Shown here piece after piece: positions 51,628 through 59,197 of a stretch of DNA of 64,000 nt. The stretch lies in contig NZ_CP011144.1 of NCBI RefSeq assembly GCF_000972865.1, positions 2,542,001-2,606,000 on the forward strand, read 5' to 3'. A model generated the notes under the pieces. The model was not told the DNA's origin. It saw only the letters and a list, made by a program, of their open reading frames with translations, and ran no database searches. A program made the position numbers and the translations under genes. The stretch's first letter is position 1; each line of letters starts with the position of its first letter. The DNA is from Pseudoxanthomonas suwonensis (GTDB lineage: Bacteria > Pseudomonadota > Gammaproteobacteria > Xanthomonadales > Xanthomonadaceae).

Positions 51628-51746
51628 AAAGCCCCTCTCCCTCCGGGGCGAAGGGGACCGTTTGCGAACCACCGGTTCGCGGTCCACTGAGCGCCCTCGC
51701 GCTGGCGCGAGGGCCGGGGCGCGGAGCGGGGGTTGGGGGGAGGGTA
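51628..51746. repeat. CCCTCTCC-family repeat left of DUF559 gene
   Basis: GCCCCTCTCCCTCCGGGGCG at the left and GGGGTTGGGGGGAGGGT at the right enclose GC-rich inverted segments. It lies between the hppD stop and the DUF559 start; its right end provides the upstream region of that gene. Confidence 0.72.
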
Positions 51747-51753
51747 CGGCGAA

Positions 51754-52188
51754 GTGACGAACGTCAAACCACCGTTGTCTACCGATACCCTCGGCCACGC
51801 CCGCCAGATGCGTAGCGAGTCCACCGATGTCGAGCGCCAACTGTGGCAGCACCTGCGTGCCGGTCGCCTCTCCGGCCTCAAGTTCCGCCGCCAGCATCCG
51901 ATTCCGCCGTACATCGCCGATTTCTGCTGCGTCGAAAGGAATCTGGTCATCGAACTGGATGGATCGCAGCACACCCCCGAAGCGGACGTTGCCAGGACCC
52001 GACACCTTCAGTCCCATGGCTGGCGCGCACTGCGCTTCTGGGACAATGAAGTACTGACCCAGCCCGAAGCCGTTCTCGAGGCGATCTGGAACGCCGTTTC
52101 GGAGACCGATCCTCTCCCCAACCCCTCTCTCCCACGGGGACTTCCTTCGGTCGCCGAAGGGAGAGGGCCTCAAAGGCCAGAGCCATGA
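51754..52188 (+). CDS. DUF559 (Vsr-like) endonuclease-domain protein
   Basis: 144 residues, GTG start. DUF559 pattern: [60 protein letters not shown] and [20 protein letters not shown]; the D...E-L-D core is that of a PD-(D/E)XK/Vsr-like nuclease fold. The last ~24 residues ([20 protein letters not shown]) are translated from a CCCTCTCC-type repeat. It overlaps hmgA by 4 bases. Its insertion between hppD and hmgA, with repeats at both ends, suggests a small mobile cassette. Confidence 0.88.
   Translation: MTNVKPPLSTDTLGHARQMRSESTDVERQLWQHLRAGRLSGLKFRRQHPIPPYIADFCCVERNLVIELDGSQHTPEADVARTRHLQSHGWRALRFWDNEVLTQPEAVLEAIWNAVSETDPLPNPSLPRGLPSVAEGRGPQRPEP
52110..52168. repeat. CCCTCTCC-family repeat at right of DUF559 gene
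   Basis: CCTCTCCCCAACCCCTCTCT then an inverted GAAGGGAGAGGG, with an internal CCTTCGGTCGCCGAAGG hairpin. It forms the 3' end of the DUF559 reading frame. Confidence 0.75.
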
Positions 52189-53486
52189 ATGCATCGTCCG
52201 ACCTCCGCTACATGACCGGCTTCGGCAACGAATTCGCCACCGAGGCCGTGCCCGGCGCGCTGCCGGTCGGGCAGAACTCGCCGCAGCGGGTCGCGCACGG
52301 GCTGTATGCCGAGCAGCTGTCCGGCAGCGCCTTCACCGCGCCACGCGGGCACAACCGGCGCAGCTGGCTGTACCGGATCCGCCCGGCGGTGATGCACGGC
52401 AGCTTCGCGCCTTTCGTGCAAACCGCCTTACACAACGACTTCGGCGACGGCCCGGTCACCCCTGACCAGCTGCGCTGGGACCCGCTGCCGCTGCCGGCGA
52501 CCCCGACCGATTTCGTCGAGGGCCTGTACACCGTCGCCGGCAACGGTGGGCCGGCCGCACAGCAGGGCGTGGCCATCCACCTGTACGCAGCCGACCGCGA
52601 CATGGCCGGCCGCTTCTTCTACGACGCCGACGGCGAACTGATGCTGGTGCCGCAGCTGGGCCGGCTGCGCATCGCCACCGAGATGGGCGTGCTGGAGGTG
52701 GAGCCGCAGCAGATCGCGGTGGTCCCGCGCGGCGTGCGCTTCCGCGTCGAGCTGCCCGACGGCCCGTCGCGCGGCTACGTGCTGGAGAACTTCGGCGCGC
52801 CGCTGCGGTTGCCGGAGCTGGGGCCGATCGGCGCCAACGGCCTGGCCAACCCGCGCGACTTCGAGACGCCGATGGCGGCCTACGAGGACGTCGAGGGCGC
52901 GTTCGAGCTGGTGGCCAAGTTCCAGGGCCACCTGTGGCGCGCCGACATCGGCCACAGCCCGCTGGACGTGGTCGCCTGGCACGGCAACTACGTGCCGTAC
53001 CGCTACGACCTGCGCCGCTTCAACACGATCGGCTCGATCAGCTTCGACCATCCCGACCCGTCGATCTTCACCGTGCTCACCGGGCCCAGCGACACGTCGG
53101 GCACGGCCAACGTCGACTTCGCGATCTTCCCGCCGCGCTGGCTGGTGGCGCAGCACACCTTCCGGCCGCCGTGGTTCCACCGCAACGTGGCCAGCGAGTT
53201 CATGGGTCTGGTGCACGGTGCCTACGACGCCAAGGCCGAGGGCTTCGTGCCCGGCGGCGCCTCGCTGCACAACTGCATGAGCGGGCACGGGCCGGACGCG
53301 GCCACCTTCGACAAGGCTTCCAGCGCCGACCTGTCGAAGCCGGACGTGGTCGCCGGGACCATGGCCTTCATGTTCGAGACGCGCGCGGTGATACGGCCGA
53401 CCGCGCAGGCGCTGGACGCCGCGCACCGGCAGCGCGACTACCAGGCGTGCTGGGCGGGCCTGCGCCGCAACTTCCAGCCATCGTAG
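52185..53486 (+). CDS. hmgA: Homogentisate 1,2-dioxygenase
   Basis: 433 residues. Family features: [64 protein letters not shown], then the iron-binding part [36 protein letters not shown] and [13 protein letters not shown]. It opens homogentisate to maleylacetoacetate, the next step after HppD. ATG overlaps the DUF559 stop. The stop codon TAG belongs to a GTAGGAGC repeat. Confidence 0.97.
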   Translation: MNASSDLRYMTGFGNEFATEAVPGALPVGQNSPQRVAHGLYAEQLSGSAFTAPRGHNRRSWLYRIRPAVMHGSFAPFVQTALHNDFGDGPVTPDQLRWDPLPLPATPTDFVEGLYTVAGNGGPAAQQGVAIHLYAADRDMAGRFFYDADGELMLVPQLGRLRIATEMGVLEVEPQQIAVVPRGVRFRVELPDGPSRGYVLENFGAPLRLPELGPIGANGLANPRDFETPMAAYEDVEGAFELVAKFQGHLWRADIGHSPLDVVAWHGNYVPYRYDLRRFNTIGSISFDHPDPSIFTVLTGPSDTSGTANVDFAIFPPRWLVAQHTFRPPWFHRNVASEFMGLVHGAYDAKAEGFVPGGASLHNCMSGHGPDAATFDKASSADLSKPDVVAGTMAFMFETRAVIRPTAQALDAAHRQRDYQACWAGLRRNFQPS

Positions 53487-53942
53487 GAGCCGGGTTCAGC
53501 CGGCGACCCGACGCCGTCTGCACAGGCGACGCCCTCGTGACCCCGACGCCCGTGTCGCCGACTGAAGTCAGCTCCTACAGAAGAGCGGCCGCGCTGCGGC
53601 TGTTGTAGGAGCCGGGTTCAGCCGGCGACCCGACGACGCCGGCACAGGCGACGTCCTCATGGTCCCGACGCCCGTGTCGCCGACTGAAGTCAGCTCCTAC
53701 AGAAGAGCGGCCGCGCTGCGGCTGTTGTAGGAGCCGGGTTCAGCCGGCGACCCGACGCCGTCGGCACAGGCGACGCCCTCGTGACCCCGACGCCCGTGTC
53801 GCCGACTGAAGTCAGCTCCTACAGGAGAGCGGTCGCGCTGCGGCTGTTGTAGGAGCCGGGTTCAGCCGGCGACACGACGCCGTCGGCCCAAGCGACGCCG
53901 TCGTGGTCCCGCCGCCCGTGTCGCACGCGAACGGGCTCCTGC
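53483..53942. repeat. Tandem array of GTAGGAGC repeats, 122-bp period, 4 copies
   Basis: Units start at 53483, 53605, 53727 and 53849, again exactly 122 bases apart, although the units are of the GGGTTCAGCCGGC...CTGAAGTCAGCTCCT subtype and the spacer (AGAGCGGCCGCGCTGCGGCT) differs from the array at 49288. The last copy diverges at its end. Confidence 0.95.
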
Positions 53943-54096
53943 AACGGAACGGCCGTCGGTGATCCGCACCGCCGCGAGCCAGGCCATTCTCCGACCGCGG
54001 GCGCTCCCAGCACTCCTGCACACGGCGGCCCGGCCTTCGCCCGCCGTTGACGTGCCGCCTGCCAACCTCGCCGCGTCGATCGCACAGGGGAACCCG
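53487..54096. other. Intergenic region, mostly tandem repeats
   Basis: 610 bases without a gene: the four-copy array to 53942, then ~150 bases upstream of the lipoprotein gene with nothing recognisable. Confidence 0.65.
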
Positions 54097-54747
54097 ATGC
54101 CTTCCAGGACGACTTCCAGGACGCTTGATGCCTGCCTGCTGACCCTCGCCCTGGTATTGGCCTCCTGCTCGCAGGCCCCGGACTCGCATGCTCTGGACGA
54201 TGCCGCGACCGCGGACGCGGAGGAGTCGGCGCTGGACGAGCCGGTGGAGGAGATACCGCCGGCCACGGTGCCGGACGCGGCCGTGGCGCTGGCGCCGCTG
54301 GCGGTGGATTTCTCCGGCTTCGGACCGGTGCCCTTCGGCAGCGATGCGCAGGCCCTGCGCCAGGCCTGGGACCGGCCGCTGGAAGGCGGGGACGAGGCGA
54401 CGGGCGACGCCTGCCACTACCTGCTGCCGCAACCGCGCCCTGCGCACGGCTACGGCATCGGCTTCATGGTGGAAGACGGGCGTTTCGTGCGGGTGGACGT
54501 GGACGATCCATCGGCCACCGCGCCGGGTGGCGGCCGCATCGGCATGACCGCCGCCGAGATCGCCGCGCTCTATCCCGGACGGGTGGAGGAACGCCTGCAC
54601 AAGTACGTGGAGGGCGGCAGGTACCTGCGCGTGGCCGGCGACAGCGGCGCTGCGGTGCTGCTGTTCGAGACCGACGCGCAGGGCCGGGTGCAGGAGTGGC
54701 GCGTGGGCCTGCCGCCGCAGGTTGACTACGTCGAAGGCTGCAGCTGA
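54097..54747 (+). CDS. Hypothetical lipoprotein
   Basis: 216 residues. Signal peptide with lipobox LVLASC; an acidic linker (DDAATADAEESALDEPVEEI) is followed by a globular C-terminal domain with FSGFGPVPFGSDAQALRQAW, GYGIGFMVEDGRFVRVDVDD, RIGMTAAEIAALYPGRVEER and a final Cys. The F-G-P-V-x-F-G / I-G-M-T-x-x-E-I pattern resembles small beta-rich lipoproteins annotated only as hypothetical. GGGGAA precedes ATG 54097. Confidence 0.8.
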   Translation: MPSRTTSRTLDACLLTLALVLASCSQAPDSHALDDAATADAEESALDEPVEEIPPATVPDAAVALAPLAVDFSGFGPVPFGSDAQALRQAWDRPLEGGDEATGDACHYLLPQPRPAHGYGIGFMVEDGRFVRVDVDDPSATAPGGGRIGMTAAEIAALYPGRVEERLHKYVEGGRYLRVAGDSGAAVLLFETDAQGRVQEWRVGLPPQVDYVEGCS

Positions 54748-54812
54748 GCCGGAGTCGACGGCCGGGCCCGGCGCCGGCATAGAATCGCGGCAGGCCAAGG
54801 GAGGGTGCGGCG

Positions 54813-55763
54813 ATGGCGGAGGCGTTGGGGCTGTTCGCGCTGGGGTTGCTGCTGCTGGCGCTGGGCGGGGACTCGGTGGTCAAGGGCGTATCCGGGCTGG
54901 CCCAGCACTGGGGCGTGCGCCCGTTCGTGGCCGGCCTGCTGCTGGTCGCCTTCGGCACCTCGGTGCCGGAGCTGGCGGTCAACCTGCGCGCGGTGGTCCA
55001 GGAGCAGCCGCACCTGGCGCTGGGCAATGCGGTGGGCAGCAACGTGGCCAACCTCGGCCTGACCCTGGGCCTGGCGGCGCTGGCCGCGCCGCTGCTGCTG
55101 CGCGCGCGGATGCTGGTGCCGCTGCTGGTGCTGCTGGCGGTGGCCACGTTCGCGCTGATGGTGTTCGGCCTGGATGGCTACATCGGCCGCATCGAAGGCG
55201 CGGTGCTGCTGCTGGGCTTCCTCGCCACCACCGCCTTCCTGCTGCGCAAGGGCGCGCGCGAATCCGACGAGGTGCAGGCGGAGATCGCCGGCTTCGCCGC
55301 GACCCGCGCCGGGCTGGGCCTTAACCTGGTCCGGCTGGTGATCGCTTTCGCCCTGCTCTGGTTCGGCGCGCGCTGGGTGGTGGCCGGCGGCCTCGGCCTG
55401 GGCCAGGCCTGGGGCCTGACCCCGCTGATGGTCGGCCTGCTGCCGGTGGCGATCGGCACCGCGCTGCCGGAGATCGCCGCGGCCATCGCCGCGGCGCGGC
55501 GCGGGCAGGGCGACATGGTCGCCGGGCACGTGATCGGCTCGAGCCTGTTCAACCTGCTGGCCATCGTCGGCGGCATGGCCGTGTTGCAGCCGCTGGCGCT
55601 GCCGGCCTCGTTCGTGAAGTTCGAGCTGCCGGCGGTGCTGGCGCTGACCCTGCTGGTCTACACGCTGCTGCGCAGCGGCCGGCGGGTCACCCGGCAGGAG
55701 GGCGTGATCCTGTGCCTGGTGTTCCTGGCCTGGGTCGTGCTGGAACTGTTGCTGTTCCTGTAG
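54813..55763 (+). CDS. CaCA-family Na+/Ca2+ exchanger
   Basis: 316 residues, ten membrane segments in two inverted halves. The alpha-1 repeat LLLVAFGTSVPELAVNLRAV with GNAVGSNVANLGLTLG and the alpha-2 repeat LLPVAIGTALPEIAAAIAAA with GHVIGSSLFNLLAIVG carry the conserved G-T-x-x-P-E ion site. Similar to YrbG. It exchanges Ca2+ for Na+ or H+. The stop codon TAG lies in a GTAGGAGC repeat. Confidence 0.93.
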   Translation: MAEALGLFALGLLLLALGGDSVVKGVSGLAQHWGVRPFVAGLLLVAFGTSVPELAVNLRAVVQEQPHLALGNAVGSNVANLGLTLGLAALAAPLLLRARMLVPLLVLLAVATFALMVFGLDGYIGRIEGAVLLLGFLATTAFLLRKGARESDEVQAEIAGFAATRAGLGLNLVRLVIAFALLWFGARWVVAGGLGLGQAWGLTPLMVGLLPVAIGTALPEIAAAIAAARRGQGDMVAGHVIGSSLFNLLAIVGGMAVLQPLALPASFVKFELPAVLALTLLVYTLLRSGRRVTRQEGVILCLVFLAWVVLELLLFL

Positions 55764-55974
55764 GAGCCCAGCTTGCTGGCGACACGGGCATCGGGTTGAC
55801 GGGGGCGTCGCCTGGGCCGACGGCGTCGGGTCGCCGGCTGAACCCGGCTCCTACAACAGCCGCGCCGCAACCGCCTTCTGTAGGAGCTGACTTCAGTCGG
55901 CGACACGGGCGTCGGAAACACGAGGGCGTCGCCTGGGCCGATGGAGTCGCGTCGCCGGCAAACCCGGCTCCTGC
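55760..55974. repeat. GTAGGAGC palindromic repeats (2 units)
   Basis: Units begin at 55760 and 55880 (120 bases apart) and lie between the convergent exchanger gene and the Mrp operon end. Confidence 0.88.
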
Positions 55975-56002
55975 AAGAAGCGCCCGTCCTCGCCGGCCGC
56001 GC

Positions 56003-56368
56003 TCACTCGTGCTGGGTGCCGCTGATGCGCGGTTCGCCGCTGCCCTCGTCGTCGGCCGGTTGCGGTGGTCGCTCGGCCATGTGCAGCGACAACGCCGCCT
56101 TGGCCATCAGGTGCGCGCTGATCGGCGCGGTGATGAACAGGAAGGCGGTGATCAGCAGTTCGCGCGGCTGTGGGTCGCTGCCGGCGAGCATGTGGTAGCC
56201 GACCGAGGCCGCCAGCACGCAGCCCACGCCCAGGGTACTGGCCTTGGTCGGCGCGTGCAGGCGCTTGAAGAACTCCGACAGCTTCACCAGGCCGAGCGAG
56301 CCGACCAGGATGAAGAAGCAGCCGGCCGCCAGCAGCAGCACCAGGGCGATGGCGTATACCCAGCTCAT
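56003..56368 (-). CDS. mrpG: Mrp/Pha antiporter subunit G
   Basis: 121 residues, three membrane segments (ALVLLLAAGCFFILVGSLGL, the segment around LGVGCVLAASVGYHML, and LLITAFLFITAPISAHLMAK). The LxRLHAPTKASTLGVG pattern is typical of MnhG/PhaG. The hydrophilic C-terminal tail is longer than usual. Overlaps mrpF by 4 bases. Part of a multi-subunit Na+(K+)/H+ antiporter. Confidence 0.92.
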   Translation of the reverse strand: MSWVYAIALVLLLAAGCFFILVGSLGLVKLSEFFKRLHAPTKASTLGVGCVLAASVGYHMLAGSDPQPRELLITAFLFITAPISAHLMAKAALSLHMAERPPQPADDEGSGEPRISGTQHE

Positions 56369-56649
56369 TCGACGATGTCCCGGCGCAGCACGTACTTGCT
56401 CAGCACCACGGTGCCGACGAAGCCGAGCATGGCGATGACCAGCGCCGCCTCGAAATACACCGCCGTGCCCAGGTGCATGCCGAACAGGATCAGCTGGGCG
56501 ATGGCGGCCACGAACAGGGTGTCCAGGGCGAGGATGCGGTCGGGCACCGCCGGGCCCTTCAGCAGCCGGTACAGCGCCAGCAGCATGGCCAGGCCGACCA
56601 GGTGCATGGAGCCGACGATGGCCACGGCGACCAGCGATTGCGGGGTCAC
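56365..56649 (-). CDS. mrpF: Mrp/Pha antiporter subunit F
   Basis: 94 residues, three membrane segments; LLKGPAVPDRILALDTLFVA is the MrpF signature, and it ends LGFVGTVVLSKYVLRRD. Overlaps both neighbours by 4 bases. Confidence 0.93.
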   Translation of the reverse strand: MTPQSLVAVAIVGSMHLVGLAMLLALYRLLKGPAVPDRILALDTLFVAAIAQLILFGMHLGTAVYFEAALVIAMLGFVGTVVLSKYVLRRDIVE

Positions 56650-57158
56650 GGGAAGATCTCCATCAGCGGGGCTTCGTAGCGGGTCTTGATCTCGCGGATC
56701 ACCTCGTCGGCGTCCTTGAGGTTGAGCACGTGCACCAGCAGGTAGCGGCGGTCGTCCGACAGCGCCGAGGACACCGTGCCCGGGGTCAGGGTGATGATGC
56801 TGGTCAGCGCGGCGATGCCGTGGATGTTGGCGATGTCCAGCGGCACCCAGATGAAGCCCGGGGTGATCTCCTCCTCCGGGCCCAGCACCTGCAGGGCCAC
56901 GGTGATGTTGGAGCGCACGATGTCCAGCAGCAGGATGCCCAGCATCCGCGGCGCCCCGCGCAGGCTGCCGATGCGCGCGAACTCGCGGTCCAGGCGCGCG
57001 GCGAAGGTGGGGATCAGCAGCGCCAGCACCAGCGCCATGAGCACGTGGCCGGTGGTGACCTGGTCGTTCATCAGCAGCCAGAAGCAGAACACGGTCGCCG
57101 CCAGCGGCAGCGAGGGCAGCCAGCGCCGGCGCCAGGCGGGCACGTGTTTCCGGTTCAT
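56646..57158 (-). CDS. mrpE: Mrp/Pha antiporter subunit E
   Basis: 170 residues. Two N-terminal membrane segments, then DIVRSNITVALQVLGPEEEI, ALTSIITLTPGTVSSALSDD and LLVHVLNLKDADEVI, all typical of MrpE. ATG 57158 follows the mrpD stop by two bases. Unlike F, G and C it carries a sizeable cytosolic domain. Confidence 0.93.
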   Translation of the reverse strand: MNRKHVPAWRRRWLPSLPLAATVFCFWLLMNDQVTTGHVLMALVLALLIPTFAARLDREFARIGSLRGAPRMLGILLLDIVRSNITVALQVLGPEEEITPGFIWVPLDIANIHGIAALTSIITLTPGTVSSALSDDRRYLLVHVLNLKDADEVIREIKTRYEAPLMEIFP

Positions 57159-57160
57159 GC

Positions 57161-58726
57161 TCAGGGCTCCCTCAGGTGCGGCGTGGCCGCGCGCACCTGC
57201 TGCACGTAGTCGCCGGGCGACTGCAGCTGCGCGGCGGCGGCGCGGGTGTAGTCCAGCAGCGGCGCGGCGGCCACCACCATGACGATGCCGTAGCCCAGCA
57301 GCAGGACGGTGGCGGCGGTCTCCAGCGGCCGGCTCGGCGCGGCCTTCATCGCGTCCACGGGCGTGTATTCGGCCAGCCGTTCCGGCGAGGCGTCGGGCCA
57401 GGGTTCCACGCGCCAGAACAGCCGCGTGCCTGCGCGCGCCAGGCCGACCAGCATCAGGAAGCTGCTGCCCAGCACCAGCGCCCATACCCACAGCGTGCGG
57501 CTGCCGGCCGGCACCGCCTCGAGCAGCAGCAGCTTGCCGATGAAGCCCGACAGCGGCGGCAACCCGGCCAGCGACACCGCCGCCACCAGGAACAGCACGC
57601 CCGGTACCAGCCGCCGGGGCAGTGCGGCGACCAGGTCCTTGCGGTCGCCGGCGCTGCCGCGGCGGCGCCGGATCAGGTCGGCCAGCAGGAACAGCGCGGC
57701 GCCGGCGAAGGTGCTGTGGACCAGGTAGTACAGTCCCGCGGCGATCGTGCCGGTCGTGGCCAGGGCGAAGGCGATGAACAGCGTCGCCGCCGAGCCCAGT
57801 ACCAGGTAGGCGGCCAGCGAACGCAGCCGCTGCGCGGCCAACACGCCCAGCGAGGCCAGCAACAGGCTGGCGCCGCCCAGTGCCAGCAGCGCCGGCCAGG
57901 CGAAGCCGTCCAGCGCGCCGGCCGCGCCGAAGCTCAGCGTGGCCACCCGCAGCACCGCGTACAGGCCGACCTTGGTCATCACCGCGAACAGGCCGGCCAC
58001 CGCCGCCGGCGCGTGGGTGTAGGTCTCGGGCAGCCAGAAGTACAGCGGGAGCAGCGCGGCCTTGGCGCAGAACACCACCAGCAGCAGGCCGGCCGCGGAC
58101 TGGATCAGCGCCAGGTCCTGCGGCGGCGCCTGCGCCACCCGCACCGCCATCTCGGCCATGTTGAGCGTGCCCAGCAGGCCGTAGAGCAGGCCCAGCGCGA
58201 TCAGGAACAGGGTGGAGGCGGCGATGTTGAAGACCACGTAGTGCATGCCGGCGCGGATGCGCTCGCCGCGGCCGCCGCTGAGCATCAGCCCGTACGAGGC
58301 GATCAGCAGCACTTCGAAGAACACGAACAGGTTGAACACGTCGCCGGTGAGGAACGCGCCGTTCAGGCCCATCATCTGGAACTGGAACAACGCGTGGAAG
58401 TGCGGCGCGCGCCGGTCCCAGCCGGCGCAGGCGTGGAGCAGGGTGGCCGCACCGAGCAGCTGGCCGACCAGCAGCATCAGCGCCGCCAGCCGGTCCACCA
58501 TCAGCGCGATGCCCAGCCGCGCCGGCCAGTCGCCGACCAGGTAGACCGGGATGCGGCCGCTGGACGCCTCCACCGCGAGCGCGACCGAGACTCCCAGCAT
58601 CGCTGCCATCGAGGTCCAGGCCACCACCCGCTGCGGGGCCATGCCGAAGCGCCGGTTCTCGAAGAACAGGGCCAGCGCCGCGGCGAACAGCGGGATCAGG
58701 ATCGGCAGGACCGGCAGATGGCTCAT
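57161..58726 (-). CDS. mrpD: Mrp/Pha antiporter subunit D
   Basis: 521 residues, ~14 membrane segments, of the NuoM/NuoN-like proton_antipo_M family. Recognisable are GVNA-equivalent LNGAFLTGDVFNLFVFFEVL, KAALLPLYFWLPETYTHAPA, AAVAGLFAVMTKVGLYAVLR and LAGLPPLSGFIGKLLLLEAV. It would form one of the two proton/cation channels of the complex. Overlaps mrpC by 4 bases. Confidence 0.94.
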   Translation of the reverse strand: MSHLPVLPILIPLFAAALALFFENRRFGMAPQRVVAWTSMAAMLGVSVALAVEASSGRIPVYLVGDWPARLGIALMVDRLAALMLLVGQLLGAATLLHACAGWDRRAPHFHALFQFQMMGLNGAFLTGDVFNLFVFFEVLLIASYGLMLSGGRGERIRAGMHYVVFNIAASTLFLIALGLLYGLLGTLNMAEMAVRVAQAPPQDLALIQSAAGLLLVVFCAKAALLPLYFWLPETYTHAPAAVAGLFAVMTKVGLYAVLRVATLSFGAAGALDGFAWPALLALGGASLLLASLGVLAAQRLRSLAAYLVLGSAATLFIAFALATTGTIAAGLYYLVHSTFAGAALFLLADLIRRRRGSAGDRKDLVAALPRRLVPGVLFLVAAVSLAGLPPLSGFIGKLLLLEAVPAGSRTLWVWALVLGSSFLMLVGLARAGTRLFWRVEPWPDASPERLAEYTPVDAMKAAPSRPLETAATVLLLGYGIVMVVAAAPLLDYTRAAAAQLQSPGDYVQQVRAATPHLREP

Positions 58727-59169
58727 GGGCGGTCTCCGGTCCGCTCGGCCTCGGCCTCGGCCTGCGCCGCGGCCCGCGCCTCCTCGCGCGCCTCCTCGTG
58801 CCGGCGTCGCTCGGCGCGCAGGAACTCGCGCTCGGCGCGGCGGCCGTCGACGTGGTCGCTGTCGTTGTCGGCGCGGCTGCGGATGGCGACCACGATGCTG
58901 ACCGCGGTCATGGCGAAGGCGATCACGATCGCGGTCAGCACCAGTGCCTGCGGCAGCGGATCGGTGTAGTTGGCCAGGTCGGCGGCCACGCCGTCGCGCA
59001 GCACCGGCGGCTTGCCGGCCACCAGCCGGCCGCCGGCGAAGATCAGCAGGTTGGTCGCGTACGAGAGCAGGGTCAGGCCCAGGATCACGTCGAAGCTGCG
59101 CGCGCGCAGCAGCAGGTACACGCCCGCGGCGGTGAGGATGCCGATCGCGCTCGCCATCGCCAGTTCCAT
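58723..59169 (-). CDS. mrpC: Mrp/Pha antiporter subunit C
   Basis: 148 residues, a NuoK-like three-helix protein: AIGILTAAGVYLLLRARSFD, VILGLTLLSYATNLLIFAGG, DPLPQALVLTAIVIAFAMTA. The C-terminal ~40 residues are an Arg/Glu/Ala-rich charged helix longer than usual. ATG 59169 is chosen because GGAGGT lies six bases before it. 28 bases after the fused AB gene. Confidence 0.93.
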   Translation of the reverse strand: MELAMASAIGILTAAGVYLLLRARSFDVILGLTLLSYATNLLIFAGGRLVAGKPPVLRDGVAADLANYTDPLPQALVLTAIVIAFAMTAVSIVVAIRSRADNDSDHVDGRRAEREFLRAERRRHEEAREEARAAAQAEAEAERTGDRP

Positions 59170-59197
59170 CAGCACACCTCCATGCGGCGCGTCCCCA

